DNA of 64,000 nucleotides. Source: Trichodelitschia bisporula (Eukaryota > Ascomycota > Dothideomycetes > Phaeotrichales > Phaeotrichaceae). Position numbers and translations under genes: made by a program. The stretch lies in the NCBI GenBank assembly GCA_010356995.1, contig ML996688.1:124001-188000 (forward strand), in the 5' to 3' direction. Shown one piece after another: positions 54,883-64,000 of this stretch. The notes under the pieces were generated by a model. It saw only the letters and a program-made list of their open reading frames with translations. It did not search any database and was not told the origin of the DNA. Position 1 is the first letter of the stretch. Each line of letters begins with the position of its first letter.

Positions 54883-55079
54883 TTTGGAGGGTTTAGAGGT
54901 GGGGGTTGTGGAATGAGGTGTGGAAATGCGAGGCTGTAGGCGCGTTCGAGAAATTTCATGACGTTCGGGAGCTTGGGCCAGTTTGATATTACTGCCCCAG
55001 GCAGGCGTGCATTGCGTCTTGGCGTGCGCCTCTGGTGTGGGGAGAGGCGTTCTCGTGAAATCGCGTTACCCTGTCAGTC
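54883..55079. promoter_or_regulatory. Divergent promoter, RRP41 and ERCC6L2-like gene
   Basis: The 197-bp stretch between the two divergent start codons must contain both promoters. I see no clear TATA box. Confidence 0.4.
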
Positions 55080-58000
55080 ATGACGGAACGCGACGATGAA
55101 GGAATGACAGCAAGTGCATCATGTGGAACTGGGAATTTACCCTTCGACTCGGAGACTGACGTTGGTAATGATGATATTAAGTCGACTGACAAATCCTCGA
55201 AATACCGCAAGGCGCAAAACAGTCCTCAGTTCGATGGTTCGCCGCCTCATGTAACTGTGATGTCTTGTGCTGATATTAGCAGATGGTTCGACTACGGAAT
55301 CAGAACAAAGTGTCGTAGTTCCTGAAGGTGCGCTGGAGAAAAAGGCGCACATTGACTCCAACGATGAAACGACTGAGGACGAAGATCCAGGGAACAGACC
55401 CCGGAAGCGGCCGCGTCTCTCTGAGGAAGCTGAAGAGAAACCAACATCGGATATCAGCAATTCCCCTACAGGTAACCGAGGTTCTAGGGAGGTGCAGAAG
55501 CCAAACCCCACTCGCCCGGGTCAGTTTCGGATGCGGGATGAGGCACCCCAAGGAGATGAAATAGAATGGTCGACCTCCTCTGACGAAGGTTTCTCCTTCC
55601 GCAGCCAAACGCGAAAAACGGCAACCAAAACCAAACCCAAGAGCGAAAAGCCTAAAGCAAGTGCCCCCCCGAAGCCGCGGAAACGCGCTGGGCCGGGCAC
55701 TGGCGTTGGACAGCGGACGCTCCTGAAGCCCCGAGAGCGAGTTGGTCAAATAGTCTGGGATGACCCCGCGCAGATGTGGGAAAAGCTCGAGCATGTGGAT
55801 ACGCCAGAAGACGAAAAGCTGCCGATGAATGTGTGGAACAGGAGGGCGAAATTCGAGAAGCTTGCTGAAGACAAAGGCATGAGACTTCCCCCAAGATACA
55901 ACGATCTGGAGTTTTCGGACGACGAGAACTTGGATCAGCTCCAGAAGAAGCCCAGATTCACCAAGCAGAGGCCTCAAGCCCCGTACGAAGATTTCAAGCT
56001 CCCCTATTCCGCTGGTATCATTCCCGCTCCCATCGCCCAATGGCTGCGCGAATATCAGGTCCAAGGCGTCGAGTTCTTGCACGAGCTCTTCGTGTGGCAG
56101 CGTGGAGGCATTCTGGGTGACGACATGGGATTGGGCAAAACCATCCAAGTCATTGCCTTTCTCACGGCAGCCTTCGGCAAGACTGGAGACGAGCGCGACG
56201 CAAAGCGCATGCGGAAGATTCGCCGATATGGCAACGGGCGCTGGTATCCTCGTGTCCTCATAATCTGCCCCGGCGGCCTTATGGAGAACTGGAAAGCTGA
56301 ACTGGAAACGTGGGGCTGGTGGCAGGTTTTCGTGTATCACGGATCGCAAGCTAACAAGGAGGATGCGCTCAAAGCGGCCGGGACCGGAAGACTCGAGATT
56401 ATGATGACCACGTACGGAACCTACCGCCGGAACACGGATACGATCAATGCGATCGACTGGGATTGCGTGGTTGCCGACGAGTGTCACACTATCAAAGGCC
56501 GCAAATCCGAAATCACCATAGCGATGAACAAGATAAACGCGCTCTGCAGGATAGGTCTGACTGGTACGGCGATTCAGAACAATTATGACGAGCTGTGGAC
56601 CTTGCTCAACTGGACCAATCCGGGGAAGTTCGGATCTCTCTCCACCTGGAGGTCTTCCATCAGCGACCCTCTGCGCATTGGACAATCCCATGAGGCCACC
56701 AAAGCACAACTCGGAATTGCCCGGCGAACGGCTCAAAAGCTCGTCCAACACCTTCTGCCGCCATACTTCCTACGTCGGATGAAGACCTTGATCGCTCATC
56801 AGCTGCCGAAAAAGAGCGACCGCGTTGTGTTCTGCCCCTTGACCGAGACACAGGCGGAGGCGTACGAGAAATATGTCAGCGGTGAGGTCGTGGAGTATAT
56901 CCGCCATTCCGCCGATCCATGCCCGTGCGGCTCAGGGAAGAAGCGAGGGTGGTGCTGTTACAATGAGATTCCTGAGCGCGGCTCGTGGCAAGCCCATGTC
57001 TTCCCTGCGATCGTCACACTTCAGAAGCTCGCCAACCACATCGCACTTGTCATCCCGTCAAGCAAGGATAATCGTGACAAACAAGATAAGGATCTAGATG
57101 TGCTGGAAGTGATCCTACCAGATCAATGGCGCAAGCTCAACAAGGACCGTGATAGCATCGTGCACTTTGCAAACCAGGAGTTCTGCGGCAAATGGAAGAT
57201 CCTCAAGAAGCTGTTGCACTTTTGGGACGCCAATGGTGACAAGGTCTTAGTTTTCAGCCATAGTGTTCGCCTACTCCAAATGCTGCAAGTCCTCTTCACC
57301 ACGACGACCAGCTACAACGTGTCTTACCTCGACGGATCGATGAGCTACCAGGAGCGTCACCAAGCGGTTAACGAGTTCAATTTCAACAATGAGCAGTTCG
57401 TGTTCCTCCTCAGCACCCGCGCCGGGGGTGTCGGACTCAACATAACCTCCGCCAACAAAGTTGTCGTCGTCGACCCGAACTGGAATCCATCCTTCGATCT
57501 GCAGGCCCAAGACCGCGCCTACCGCATCGGCCAAACCCGCGACGTGGAAGTATTCCGCCTCGTCAGCGCCGGCACAATCGAAGAAATCGTCTACGCACGT
57601 CAAATCTACAAGCAACAGCAAGCCAGCATCGCCTACACCGCAAGTCTAGAACGGCGCTACTTCCGGGGCGTTCAAAACCAAAAAGGCATGAAGGGCGAGA
57701 TCTTCGGGTTGGAGAATCTCTTCGCCTACCAGAGCGACCACGTCGTCCTCCGCGACATCGTCAACAAGACCAACGTCGCGGAGAGCAAGGCCGGCGTCAT
57801 GGTGACGGACGTGGAAATGACGGAATACGACGTCGTGAAGGAAGACGACGACCCGTTTAAGGGCGAGAAGGAGGAGGCCGCAATGAGCCAGCTGGCCAGC
57901 GTCATCGCGAAAGGCGACCCCGTTCACGCTGCGAAGCTCGCAGCACGAACGACCAAGAAGACAGACGCCGTGCAAGCCATCCTCGCGAGCGCAGGCGTCG

Positions 58001-58380
58001 AGTACACGCACGAAAACTCCGAGGTCATCGGGAGCAGCAAAATGGAAGCAAAACTCAGCCGGCGGGCGCTACAAAACGCAGACAGCGACGAAGACAAGGA
58101 CCAACCTGTATTCGAGAGCGGGAGCCAGGCGCTCCTTTCCATGCACGTGCCTGCGAGTGAGGGCGGCGGGACTATGAAGTTTCGGTTCCGGCCGCCGGAG
58201 GAGGTGCGGATGCGGCAGTTTTGCTCGATGGCGAGGGATTTTGGGTTCGAGGATACGACAGAGTTTGCGTTTGTTGTTGAGGGGATGACGCAGGAGGAGA
58301 GGCGGAATGCGCTGGATAGGTTTTATGCTATTCGGAGGCAGAAATTGCTTTCGGGGCGAGGGCCGCTGGAGAAGACGTAG
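55080..58380 (+). CDS. SNF2-family ATPase, ERCC6L2/RAD26-like, 2 exons
   Basis: A DNA translocase of the CSB/ERCC6L2 group, acting in DNA repair or chromatin. Exons 55080-55164 and 55283-58380 give 1,060 residues; the 118-nt intron is longer than its neighbours in the window, and the first exon is the less certain part. Residues 1-250 are disordered, with a basic segment PRKRPRLSEEAEEKP. Motor motifs: GDDMGLGKT (motif I) near 305, ADECH (motif II) near 425, LTGTAIQN (III) near 455, VFSHSV (IV) near 685, STRAGGVGLN (V) near 740 and QAQDRAYRIGQTRDV (VI) near 770. Between the two RecA lobes lies DPCPCGSGKKRGWCC, near 574, which matches a SEC-C zinc motif. The tail has a short acidic region and ends GRGPLEKT. 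The position of the SEC-C-like motif suggests a zinc knob specific to this subgroup. Confidence 0.9.
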
Positions 58381-59227
58381 CGCGCGTGCTGCCTGTGGCA
58401 TTATCCCGTTTGGGTAGCCGAGAATTGAGGAACCGCATCTTGCGGCTTTTGAATTGGTCTCCCCCAGTAAGCGCCTTTGCAAATATTCCCCACTTCCGAT
58501 GTGAAAGTCCTAACTTGGTCATTGTTAAGGTTGTACAAGGCTGGAGCCTCAAATTCTCAGCTTGCATCCGGATTACCCAGGCACAACATGTCATCGACTG
58601 CTTCTAAAACCCGGATTGACGAACCTGCTCGAAGGCCACGGAAGCCGACTGTAGGCCAACACGTAGCCTTGTGTTTGACAGGGCTCTAGGGTTGAATGGT
58701 TGAGAAGTGCCTGATGCAGACATTCTCAGCTGCGGGGTACAACTCGCCATCTGGGGGTTTGGGCCAGCCCCTCATGCACTTCAGCATGAAGATTTTGAAA
58801 ATCAAAACCGAAATTCCTAGTCCGGATTCATTGCAGCAGTCTGGACCTGTATGTGCCCCTCTCTCGCAAGCCTCGAATACCTGATGGCCGATGTTGGTGA
58901 GAGAAAGAGTGTGGATGCGGGCATTATGCGGGGAGCAAGGCAGACCCGCGGCCTGCCCAGGAGCAATTCTCCCCACGTAGAAATATGCCGGTTATCATGG
59001 TCAGCTGATTCTAAACGCCTCGCCACGCCTGTCAATGTCCAAACCCGGATTTTATTAGGATGCCCCGCCCACTGTTGGACTTCTGTTGCAAGAATTGCCG
59101 TTTTCTAACCTGTCTGACCGTTGTCAGCCTTCCACCTGGTTGCCTCATAGAGTGGATACTGTGATGCGCGGCCCGTGCTACCAACACCATGGTCCCAACA
59201 TAAGAAGCCGTACCCCACCTGGAGAGA
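58381..59227. other. Intergenic
   Basis: No gene seen between the SNF2 gene and the Clr5 gene. Confidence 0.45.
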
Positions 59228-61203
59228 ATGTCGGTTCCAGTCTTCCAAGATATCCTCGCAACAATGAGCTGTTTCAAGTTTATGCCGCCCAACTCGTCCA
59301 AGCATCATCGCAGCCCACGGATCTCCGAGGAGACCTGGGAGATGCACAAGAAAGACATCATCCGGGAGTTTCACGACGGCGCAATACACGGCGCAATAAG
59401 AGCACATGAATGGACATTGGACCAGAGCCTGCCGGACTTCAAGCCAACGTATGCCCTTCGTGTCTCTGCGCAGTGTCTAACTGGAACAGACTTCCACAGT
59501 TGAGATATCGCATCAGCAAGTGGAAAAAGGAGGATGAAGCCCAATCATCTGGGAATCACCTCGCGCTGGCACTGTATGCCGGTTCCGACCTTCGACACAA
59601 GAGGAGACTGGTCAATGAGGGCCGATCAATTGGAGATCGCCTCGCTCTGCAACTGGAAGACGGTTCCGACCTCCAATGCCAGAGGAGACTGGTCAGTGAG
59701 GGCCGATCAATTGGAGATCACCTCTCCCTGGGACTGGATGCCGGTTCCGACCTTAGAAACCAGGTCAATGGAATACGATCAACTCGAGACCACGAGGGCC
59801 GATCGATTCGAGATCACCTCACTCTGGAAGTGGATGCTGGTACCGACTACCAACCCAAGTGGCAGAACGAGAATGAGGCCCAGTCATCTGGAAATCCCCT
59901 AGCTGCGGGACCTGTTGCTGGCTCCGACCTCCAACATCTTCTTGATGTGACACTCCATACACTCTCGGACGGCCTGTCTGTTGTTCCTCATCCGGTCCTG
60001 CGTGAACTTTACCCAGGCCTCCTTGACAACGACAGGATGGCTGGACTGATCTGGACTTCTCCTCTGGAGTTCGTCAACGAGGTTCATAATGCGATCGTCC
60101 TCTTGTACAGCTTTGCAATACTTCCAGAAACTTTCATTCTGATTGTGGCTGTATCGCGCATCATGAACATCATGTCTGCTTTGGGAATTGCTTGTTTTGA
60201 GAGTGGGACTTTTCATCCCAGCATGCTCAAGTCGCAGGTTCCGAGATGGGAGCGTTTTTTCAGTCCGCAGCTAAAGGTATTTCGATCAGCTCCTCTAGCA
60301 CAGCCTACCGATGCTACTCAATCCAGTTTTTCGAACAGTTGTCTGTCCGCGGAGTTTACCACTCTGGCCTATGTACGTTCATGGATGCCGACTGTGACCC
60401 CTTCGTGGTCCCTCCCTCCTCCCCGCCTTTCTTACGCACTTACCGTGAAGACGCGGGTGCTGGCTCGTCTTGCCAAGCAAGGGGGTCGGATGCACGTGGT
60501 ATACGTGCGCTCTTTGAGCAATGCCGCGAGATGACCGAAGGCTGCTCCAAAGCTCCGACTGGCTTCATCAACCTTCAAAGAAGCCTGCAGCAGGTAAACG
60601 TTCACCGCCCACGACGGGCCGACTGGATGACGCTGTTTTCCTACTTTTGGAAAATCACCACCTCTGCCCAAGCCCACACTCCATTGAGACTTTGCTTCCG
60701 TCACTCCATGTCGGAGGCATTGAAGTATATGTCTGCTGTAATTATCGTTGCAGCACCGCAAGTGCCTTGCCCAATGTCGAGCCCAGAAATCCCATCAGGC
60801 GGCGGCCACGTGTGGCTTGTAAAAGCGAGAGCTGGAGTGGCGAGGTTGTCAGCCCTGCCAGATGCTGAGCTGTGCCACATTTTCGCGGAGATTTCGAGTG
60901 AGTTGGTGAGGGATGAGCAGGACAAGGTGAGTGAACGGCTTATCCGAAGCCTGTTCGTAAGCTGAGGAGTACAGCTCCTCGAAGCCGAAAGAATCGCTTT
61001 TGAGCAGATGGTGGGCGAGATCCCAGGTGGGTGAATTTCTAAACTGAAGCTTGTTTAGAGGCTGACCGATATAGCTTCCGCAAGCTGAAGAAATCTAATG
61101 ATCGCCTAGAGCTGATTCTAGGTGGGTGAATATCTAAGCTGAAGCATGTTAAGGGGCTGACCAATACAGATTCCGGAAGCTGAACAAGTCTATGGTTGAA
61201 TAG
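59228..61203 (+). CDS. Clr5-domain protein with 27-residue repeats and duplicated exon
   Basis: Clr5 domains are short, DNA-binding-like modules of Ascomycota, named after a fission yeast silencing factor. Proposed exons: 59228-59448, 59490-60276, 60327-60926, 60975-61030, 61075-61125 and 61170-61203, introns 41-50 nt, total about 582 residues. The Clr5 domain spans about 30-85 (ISEETWEMHKKDIIREFHDG, then LRYRISKWKKEDE across intron 1). Repeats of 27 residues follow: NEGRSIGDRLALQL with EDGSDL. A middle region with Cys/His-containing stretches is unassigned, and I am less sure of the exon 60327-60926; another intron may lie near 60,596. The end reads LLEAERIAFEQMVGEIPGG, FRKLKKSNDRLELILGG, FRKLNKSMVE, the last two being sister exons. 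Probably nuclear. Confidence 0.65.
59536..59920. repeat. 81-bp tandem repeats in the Clr5 gene
   Basis: The motif GGCCGATCAATTGGAGATC recurs at 59,620 and 59,701, 81 bp apart, with diverged copies before (from 59,539) and after (59,797 and near 59,880). Each unit codes for 27 residues. Confidence 0.85.
61025..61195 (+). repeat. 95-bp tandem duplication of an intron plus exon
   Basis: The sequence from AGGTGGGTGAATTTCTAA at 61,025 recurs at 61,120 with about 80 percent or better identity by eye. Each unit contains a 44-nt intron and the next exon, so copying it added an exon in frame. Confidence 0.8.
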
Positions 61204-61788
61204 GGCTCATTTGGGTGTGGTTGTTGTCTTGCCGTCCGTATGACTTCGAGTTTGGATGTGGTCCGGTCGATCGACGTGCGTATGGCCTTGGGATTTGCTG
61301 CTGTTGTGTCGCGGATATGACTTTGAATTTGCACATCATCCATTGAGCGCCAGGCGTATGGATTTGGGCTCGGATACTGTCCCATCGGGTGTATGACTTT
61401 GAGTTTGGATGCTTGGTTGACGGAAGTGCCGGAAGCCTCTTCTCTTGTCCGATATCTTCATTATCACTGCTCATGCCTTGACGTCTGGCCACCCATATGT
61501 TCTCGTTCAAACAGATCCAGGAGTTAGCAACTGCTGTCAAGGACAGGCAAAACCCATTGCGGCAGAGTAGGTGAGTATGAAGGGAGTATTGGTGCGATGG
61601 ACCAAGGACCAAGGACCGCCAGACGAAAACCGTCGTCGCATATCGGTCTTTCGTCACGTGATGCAGACCATGATTTGCGCGTATCTCGACAACAAAATCC
61701 ACCGCGTCTCGTCCTTCCGCAACCCACCCCCCCACGCACCACCAACCCGCCCACCAAACCCACCAAACCCGATTGCCACTCGTTTACA
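61204..61788. other. Intergenic, Clr5 to RIM1
   Basis: About 585 nt with no clear gene. The pieces GTATGACTTTGAGTTTGGATG recur two to three times (near 61,240, 61,315 and 61,390), a loose repeat. The last 100 nt are C-rich and probably the RIM1 promoter and leader. Confidence 0.45.
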
Positions 61789-62322
61789 ATGTCAAGCTTC
61801 ACATCTCTGCGCGCCCTCCGCGCCGCACCGCTCACCTCGCGCGCCTTCTCCACGAGCCAGCGGACCGCCTTCGCGCGCATGACCCTCATCGGGCGCCTGG
61901 GCGTGCAGCCCGAGCTCGCGAACACGAGCACAGGGACGGAGCTCGTGCGCTATACCATTGCGACGTCGCAGGGCTCGGGTGATAACCGCAAGACGTCGTG
62001 GTGGAATCTGGTTGCGTTTTTGAAGGAGGGGGCGCAGCGCGAGTTTATCCTTGGCTTGCCGAAAGGGTGAGTGAATGGAATGGTTGGGGGGGGGGGGGAG
62101 GCTGAGCTAATGGGGCCGCAGGACGCTGGTGCATGTTGAGGTGGATGCTAGCCGGAATCCGTATGAGGCTGAGGGGGGGAAGACGCAGTATGGGCTCAAC
62201 TTGACGCAGCGTATGTGACCTCGCCGATTGGATGTGGGAATGGATGCTGACTGGATGTAGGGGAGATCAATGTCCTTTCCTTCCCTAAGAACCAGGGGGC
62301 CGAGGAGGAAGCAGCGGAGTAG
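61789..62322 (+). CDS. rim1: Mitochondrial single-stranded DNA-binding protein (RIM1), 3 exons
   Basis: Binds single-stranded mitochondrial DNA during replication; an OB fold related to bacterial SSB. Exons 61789-62066, 62122-62210 and 62261-62322 with introns of 55 and 50 nt give 142 residues. The first 30 residues (MSSFTSLRALRAAPLTSRAF) form a basic mitochondrial presequence. The OB domain includes MTLIGRLGVQPELANTSTGTE, TSWWNLVAFLKEGAQREFIL and KGTLVHVEVDASRNPYE; it ends with an acidic tail, NQGAEEEAAE, as in other SSB proteins. Intron 1 contains a run of about 13 G. Co-oriented with MTO1, which starts 470 nt further on and also works in mitochondria. Confidence 0.95.
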
Positions 62323-62794
62323 GCTATCTCGCCGTTATGATCTCGACGAACGTATGCCCTTCAACGCTCGGGTTGGAGGCTCTTTGTGAATGATATCTCT
62401 ACTTTATTTACGACTGGCGTACACGGCGGGGGAGTCCTGTGTATGGTTTATGATCGGGGCGTAGAATAGTGGTTTATGGTTCGGATGATGAGCCGCGCTT
62501 GAGGGGCGGAACCTCGTGAACCCGGACCGTAGTTCTCTTCCCAGCTCAACTATGGAAACTCCTCTAGGTGCATTCACCGTTAACCGCCTATCGCGCTTCT
62601 ACTAAGCCTGCTCTCGAGCATTGCATCTCGACTATCTCTCGCATCACCCCCCCCCCCCGTCCCAATCCGGCAAGGCTAGCGAGCCTTCCGCGGACCGGAC
62701 GAACGTTTTCCCCCTCCGCCCCGCCGCGCCTCCTCCGCCGGAGACTTTTCAATCCCAAGGCTGAACATCCCCACATCACCACAACGCCTCGCCC
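62323..62794. other. Intergenic, RIM1 to MTO1
   Basis: 470 nt with no gene; a 12-base C run at 62,647-62,658. It should hold the RIM1 3' end and the MTO1 promoter. Confidence 0.5.
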
Positions 62795-64000
62795 ATGCTA
62801 ACTCGTCGCTCCTTACAAGGCCACCGCGCCATCGCGCTCTGGGGCCACACACCCCGCACCCGACCCCTCGCTCCATCCCGCTGCTTCGCCACCGTCAGCG
62901 ATTCGCAGTACGCAACCCTCCGCCCTCGAAGACAGACAAATCGCTAACACCTCACAGACCCTTCGATGTCGTCGTCGTCGGCGGCGGTCACGCCGGCGCC
63001 GAAGCCAGCGCCGCGGCCGCGCGCACGGGCGCCCGCACCGCGCTCGTCACGCCCAGTCTTGATAACCTAGGCGTCTGCTCTTGCAACCCGAGTTTCGGGG
63101 GTATAGGGAAGGGGACCATGCTGAAGGAGATTGATGCGTTGGATGGGCTTGTCGGGCGCGTGGTGGATAAGGCGGGGGTGCAGTTCCGAGTGCTGAATCG
63201 GAAGAAGGGGCCTGCGGTGTGGGGTCCGCGGGCGCAGATCGATCGCGAGTTGTATAAGCGGTATATGAGGGAGGAGTTGGTTGGATATCCGAATTTGAGT
63301 GTGGTGGAGGGTAGCGTGGCGGATGTTGTTGTTGATAAGGAGGGGGATGGGGAGCATGGGCGGATTGTGGGGGTTAGGTTGGAGGGGGGGAGGGTTGTGG
63401 CTACGAATAATGTGGTTATTACTACGGGGACGTTTTTGGGGGGCGAGATTCATATCGGTGAGTTGGATGGGGCGGTTGGAGCGAGGGGCTGACGATATAG
63501 GCCTCAAGTGCTTCCCCGCCGGCCGCATGGGCGAAGCCGCCACCTTCGGCCTCAGCAAATCGCTCCGCGAAGCAGGTTTCCAACTCGGACGACTAAAAAC
63601 CGGCACACCCCCGCGGATAGACCGCAAGACCATCGATTTCTCATCGCTGGAGCCGCAGCCCGGCGACGACCCCCCCATGCCATTCAGCTACCTCAACTCG
63701 CGCGTCGCCGTCGAAAACCAACTCCTGTGCTACATGACGAGCACCAACGCCGAGACCCACGCCATCGTTCGCGCGAACCTAGACAAGAGCATCCACATCC
63801 GCGAAACAGTCAAAGGACCCCGGTACTGCCCCTCGCTCGAATCGAAGGTAATCCGCTTCGCCGACAAGCCCGCGCACCTCATCTGGCTCGAGCCCGAGGG
63901 CTTCGATTCCGACGTCATATACCCGAACGGCATATCCATGACCGTCCCGGAAGACGCCCAAGCCTTACTCCTGCGCACAATCCCCGGCCTCGAGCACGCA
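62795..64000 (+). CDS. mto1: MTO1/GidA-type tRNA modification enzyme, 5' part
   Basis: MTO1 (bacterial MnmG/GidA) is an FAD protein that, with the GTPase MSS1, modifies the wobble uridine of certain mitochondrial tRNAs. Exons 62795-62907, 62958-63457 and 63501 to beyond the window edge, with introns of 50 and 43 nt; 371 residues are visible of roughly 650-700 expected. The first 38 residues ([17 protein letters not shown]...) are a mitochondrial presequence. FAD-binding: [16 protein letters not shown] near 43-58. Family signatures: [12 protein letters not shown] near 80, [12 protein letters not shown] near 125, [13 protein letters not shown] across intron 2, then [11 protein letters not shown] and the PYCPSLE-like [10 protein letters not shown] near 310. 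The reading is uninterrupted to the last base. Confidence 0.95.

Noticed and set aside
55300-56751. Long antisense open frame in the SNF2 gene
   Set aside because: Exact shadow of conserved SNF2 coding sequence; no features of its own.

Overview
The window is nuclear DNA of a filamentous ascomycete (Pezizomycotina); I cannot name the class. Signs: many short spliceosomal introns (mostly 41-55 nt, often with a CTAAC or CTGAC branch site just before the acceptor), intron-bearing tRNA-Tyr and tRNA-Trp genes, and fungal families such as CFEM, Clr5, FAS1, a fungal TENA/THI-4 protein and a PIG-L-like deacetylase. It is gene-sparse, with several intergenic stretches of 1-4 kb. One assembly gap lies at 37,219-37,278, and the window ends inside the MTO1 gene.

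Layout. 0-12.9 kb: a 4.2 kb gene-free stretch, APRT (purine salvage), a two-domain fasciclin protein, a possible short gene, and a multi-exon metallo-beta-lactamase-fold gene. 13.3-17.5 kb: a beta-propeller lectin-like gene with one apparent frameshift, and a secreted Q/G/Y-rich, cysteine-rich protein. 19.5-26.8 kb: a TENA/THI-4-like protein, an MJ1316-domain protein and a large protein joining two cNMP-binding domains, an F-box and leucine-rich repeats. 28.8-34.9 kb: an unrecognised gene, two tRNA genes, a PIG-L-like deacetylase and DOM34/pelota. 35.4-38.5 kb: a decayed tandem-repeat coding region, a small unknown gene and a larger fungal protein with a related motif beside the gap. 40.8-45.1 kb: a Baeyer-Villiger-type flavin monooxygenase, a 95-residue secreted protein built from RDWDRGG/RDG repeats, and a short-chain dehydrogenase. 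46.4-64 kb: a forkhead factor, Cactin, a GPI-anchored CFEM-like protein, exosome subunit RRP41 divergent from an ERCC6L2-like SNF2 ATPase, a Clr5-domain gene with repeats and a tandem exon duplication, mitochondrial SSB (RIM1) and MTO1.

How the genes fit together. Core housekeeping functions (APRT, DOM34, Cactin, RRP41, the SNF2 ATPase, RIM1, MTO1) alternate with secreted or accessory genes (FAS1, propeller, Q/G/Y-rich protein, PIG-L-like protein, RDWDRGG-repeat protein, CFEM, monooxygenase, dehydrogenase). RIM1 and MTO1 are co-oriented neighbours and both act in mitochondria; RRP41 and the SNF2 gene share a 197-bp divergent promoter. The strongest unusual signals are the RDWDRGG-repeat secreted protein, the 95-bp intron-exon duplication at the end of the Clr5 gene, three GC-AG introns (two in Cactin) and a SEC-C-like zinc motif inside the SNF2 ATPase. 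All exon boundaries were deduced by eye from reading frame, splice signals and family knowledge; no transcript data were available.
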